The notes under the pieces were generated by a model, which ran no database searches, was not told the origin of the DNA, and worked only from the letters and a program-made list of their open reading frames with translations. A stretch of DNA of 64,000 bases from Leisingera methylohalidivorans DSM 14336 (lineage in GTDB: Bacteria > Pseudomonadota > Alphaproteobacteria > Rhodobacterales > Rhodobacteraceae), in assembly GCF_000511355.1 (NCBI RefSeq), contig NC_023135.1, positions 3,648,838 through 3,712,837 of the forward strand. The letters run 5' to 3'. Made by a program: the position numbers and the translations under genes. Below are positions 62,302 to 64,000 of the stretch, piece by piece (positions within the stretch are counted from its first letter, which is position 1; every line of letters starts with the position of its first letter).

Positions 62302-64000
62302 CTGACCTCCACACGCCCCGTTGCGCTGCGGGCGCGGTAGGCGGGGCGGTACATGTCCTCAACCGAAGCCGCGGGGTGGTGGAACCTGCCCGGCGTCACC
62401 GCGCGGGCGATATAGGCCAGCGTCACCGGCGCGGCGCCGTGCACATTCACCGCCGCCAGAAAGCGGTCGCTGCGAAACTCGGCATGTTCGGCCTTGGCCG
62501 GGTTCAGCCAGTCGAGATCGCGCAGATCGCCGGAGCGCAAGAGGTTCGGGTTGTCGATCTCGAACCCGGCGGGCAGCGGGTCGCTGATCATCAGCCGGGC
62601 GCCGGTCTTTTCATGCGGCTTCACCCGCAGGACCGCCACAAACCGCGCGCCGGCGCGGACGGACCCGGCGTCCATCGGCTGGCCCTCCAGCGTGTAGTAG
62701 CTGCGCTCAATGGTGTAGCCGAAGCCGCCCGCGGCGGGCGCAACCCGGGGCACGCCGAGCGTGGTCAGGGTGATGTCCGCGGTGCGGCCGCTGGCGGCGG
62801 TCAGGGACAGATCCGGCATGTCCTGCCCGTCTGCGGCCTGCACGAACGGGCCCTGGACGGGCTGGCCGTTCACCAGCAGGCCGGAATCTTCGGGCCGCTG
62901 GGTCAGCGCGTGGGCAGCCATCAGCGTCCAGGCGGCCTCTTGCGTGGACCGGGTGCCGCTGGCGCCCGAGAGCCGTGCGGACAGGCTGACCCGGTCCACA
63001 GCCTCTGACCCCGCCTCGGCGGCCAGGGCCAGAACCCCGGCGGTATCGCGCAGGCCGGTGCCGAAATCGGCGCGCCACAGGCGGCTGTCCTTGTTTTCGG
63101 CATTGCCGATCATCTGCGCGGCGCGGGCGAACATTGCGTCCGCCCGCCGCTGGTCGCCATAGGCCGCGAGCGCGGCGCCCAGCTGCGCGGCGGCAAGCGG
63201 GGTGGCAAAGGCCTCGCCCTTCACATCGGCGTAATAGCGCAGGTCGCCCATCCGGGCCGCCCCCTCGCGCGCCAGCACCAGAAGGGCATAGGCAATATCC
63301 CCGCCGCCCCTGTCGAAGTCGGGGGCGTAGTTGATGCGGTTGCGCAGGTTGTCCATCGCCTGGGCGAAGGCCTGCTGCGGCACCTCATAGCCTTGCGCGC
63401 GGGCGCGGCTGAGGAAGTCGCTGGCGTAGGCATCGAGCCAGAACTCGCCGCTGCCTGCGCGCCACATCCCGAAGGCGCCGCTGGGGGCCTGGCGGGTCAG
63501 CACCTTGCGGATCGCCGCGTTGATGCGGCTGTCCACTGCCGGGCCATCGCCCAGCCCCGCTGCCTGGGCCACGCTGCTGAGGTACAACAGCGGCAGCGCC
63601 TTGGAGGTGACCTGTTCGGTGCAGCCATAGGGGTACTGGTCCAGCTCCGCCAAAAGGCCCGGCACGTCGAACTTGGCCAGCGGGCCGGAGGAGATGGCGG
63701 CCCGCGCGGTGCCCGGCAGGAGGCCGGTGAAGATGTCCCTGCTGAACAGGAAGGTGTCGCCGCCCGCGAGCGTGAAGCGGCGGGTCTGCGAGACCACGGG
63801 ATCATTGGCGCGGACCGGCAGACGCAGATCCTGGCGCAGCCGCTGCCCGTCCGGGGTGGTGAGGGTGAGGGTCAGCTGGTGGTCGCCGGCACCTTGCGCC
63901 GTTACTGGCAGTTCCAGCACAGCCTTGCCCTGCTCCGCCAGGGTAACCGAGGCAGGCAGGCTGCCGAGGGTGAGGCCGCCGCCGGTGCTGGCACTCAGCG
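62298..64000 (-). CDS. Bacterial alpha-2-macroglobulin (partial, runs off the window)
   Basis: C-terminal 567 residues of a large alpha-2-macroglobulin (MG) family protein, a protease trap tethered in the periplasm. The thioester motif YGCTEQ is present with its Cys at 63621-63623, so this is a thioester-containing type. The part seen includes the thioester domain and the following MG and receptor-binding-like domains, with the conserved start LPASVTLAEQGKAVLELPVT. The frame is open to the window edge with no stop, so the N-terminal two thirds are outside. It is translationally coupled to pbpC. Confidence 0.92.
   Translation of the reverse strand, partial: LSASTGGGLTLGSLPASVTLAEQGKAVLELPVTAQGAGDHQLTLTLTTPDGQRLRQDLRLPVRANDPVVSQTRRFTLAGGDTFLFSRDIFTGLLPGTARAAISSGPLAKFDVPGLLAELDQYPYGCTEQVTSKALPLLYLSSVAQAAGLGDGPAVDSRINAAIRKVLTRQAPSGAFGMWRAGSGEFWLDAYASDFLSRARAQGYEVPQQAFAQAMDNLRNRINYAPDFDRGGGDIAYALLVLAREGAARMGDLRYYADVKGEAFATPLAAAQLGAALAAYGDQRRADAMFARAAQMIGNAENKDSRLWRADFGTGLRDTAGVLALAAEAGSEAVDRVSLSARLSGASGTRSTQEAAWTLMAAHALTQRPEDSGLLVNGQPVQGPFVQAADGQDMPDLSLTAASGRTADITLTTLGVPRVAPAAGGFGYTIERSYYTLEGQPMDAGSVRAGARFVAVLRVKPHEKTGARLMISDPLPAGFEIDNPNLLRSGDLRDLDWLNPAKAEHAEFRSDRFLAAVNVHGAAPVTLAYIARAVTPGRFHHPAASVEDMYRPAYRARSATGRVEVR

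Noticed and set aside
1..64000. tRNA, rRNA, CRISPR array, insertion sequence or prophage.
   Set aside because: No T-loop, anticodon arm, spacer-repeat pattern, transposase or phage gene was seen on either strand.

Overview
This 64 kb window is GC-rich, densely coding alphaproteobacterial DNA. The gene content points to the Roseobacter group of the Rhodobacteraceae; Leisingera or Phaeobacter would fit, but the species cannot be fixed from sequence alone. The supporting traits are an alphaproteobacterial LexA box (GTTC-N7-GTTC), an Irr-type iron box before a fused ferritin/VIT1 exporter, ImuB and DnaE2 in place of Pol V, DUF2794/DUF1285/DUF6478-like proteins, and a MttB-like protein paired with a dimethylglycine-dehydrogenase-like flavoprotein. 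I saw no rRNA, tRNA, CRISPR array, insertion sequence or prophage. It reads as ordinary chromosome backbone with a few accessory patches.

Layout. 1-6.3 kb: Hpt-like protein, M17 aminopeptidase, NlpC/P60 peptidase, DUF2794, ArsR-type regulator, SOS-controlled imuB, cytochrome c'-like protein. 6.3-9.3 kb: TetR regulator divergent from mbfA, then an AEC transporter. 9.5-16.1 kb: formaldehyde detoxification (fghA), soluble transhydrogenase, DUF188 protein, DMT transporter, HAD phosphatase, ornithine-cyclodeaminase-like protein, alpha/beta hydrolase. 16.2-27.2 kb: MFS transporter, zapE-bestrophin pair, the CPBP-accD-folC strand, a three-gene block of uncharacterised proteins, and a PEP-mutase-like gene overlapping ada. 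27.3-36.3 kb: a membrane-anchored protein, the gpmI-envC-ctpA operon, and dnaE2, which is separated from imuB and lacks its usual C-terminal domain. 36.7-39.7 kb: a secreted amidohydrolase divergent from an XRE regulator. 40.2-45.2 kb: LysR-mttB-FAD/GcvT oxidoreductase cluster, probably for methylated amines. 45.5-53.2 kb: ABC ATPase, zinc-finger protein, flavodoxin-like protein, polA, DUF2798, hydroxypyruvate-isomerase-like protein, DUF1285. 53.2-64 kb: a tightly overlapping MoxR-DUF58-DUF4159-membrane protein operon, converging on pbpC and an alpha-2-macroglobulin gene that runs off the window.

Functional themes. The SOS mutasome is split into two loci about 27 kb apart, each with its own LexA-type box. 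Peptidoglycan and envelope maintenance is represented by NlpC, EnvC, CtpA, PbpC/A2M and MoxR/Bat. One-carbon and methylamine metabolism is represented by fghA, MttB, the DMGDH-like protein and folC.

The most unusual signal is a family of at least seven dispersed intergenic elements, two of them near-identical over about 40 bp. They share two fixed boxes (CTCCCGCC and GTTGGGC) and two stem-loops whose arms change in a compensating way between copies. They occur only between genes, and two pairs sit in inverted orientation. I regard this as a candidate structured mobile repeat (REP/BIME-like) of this lineage.
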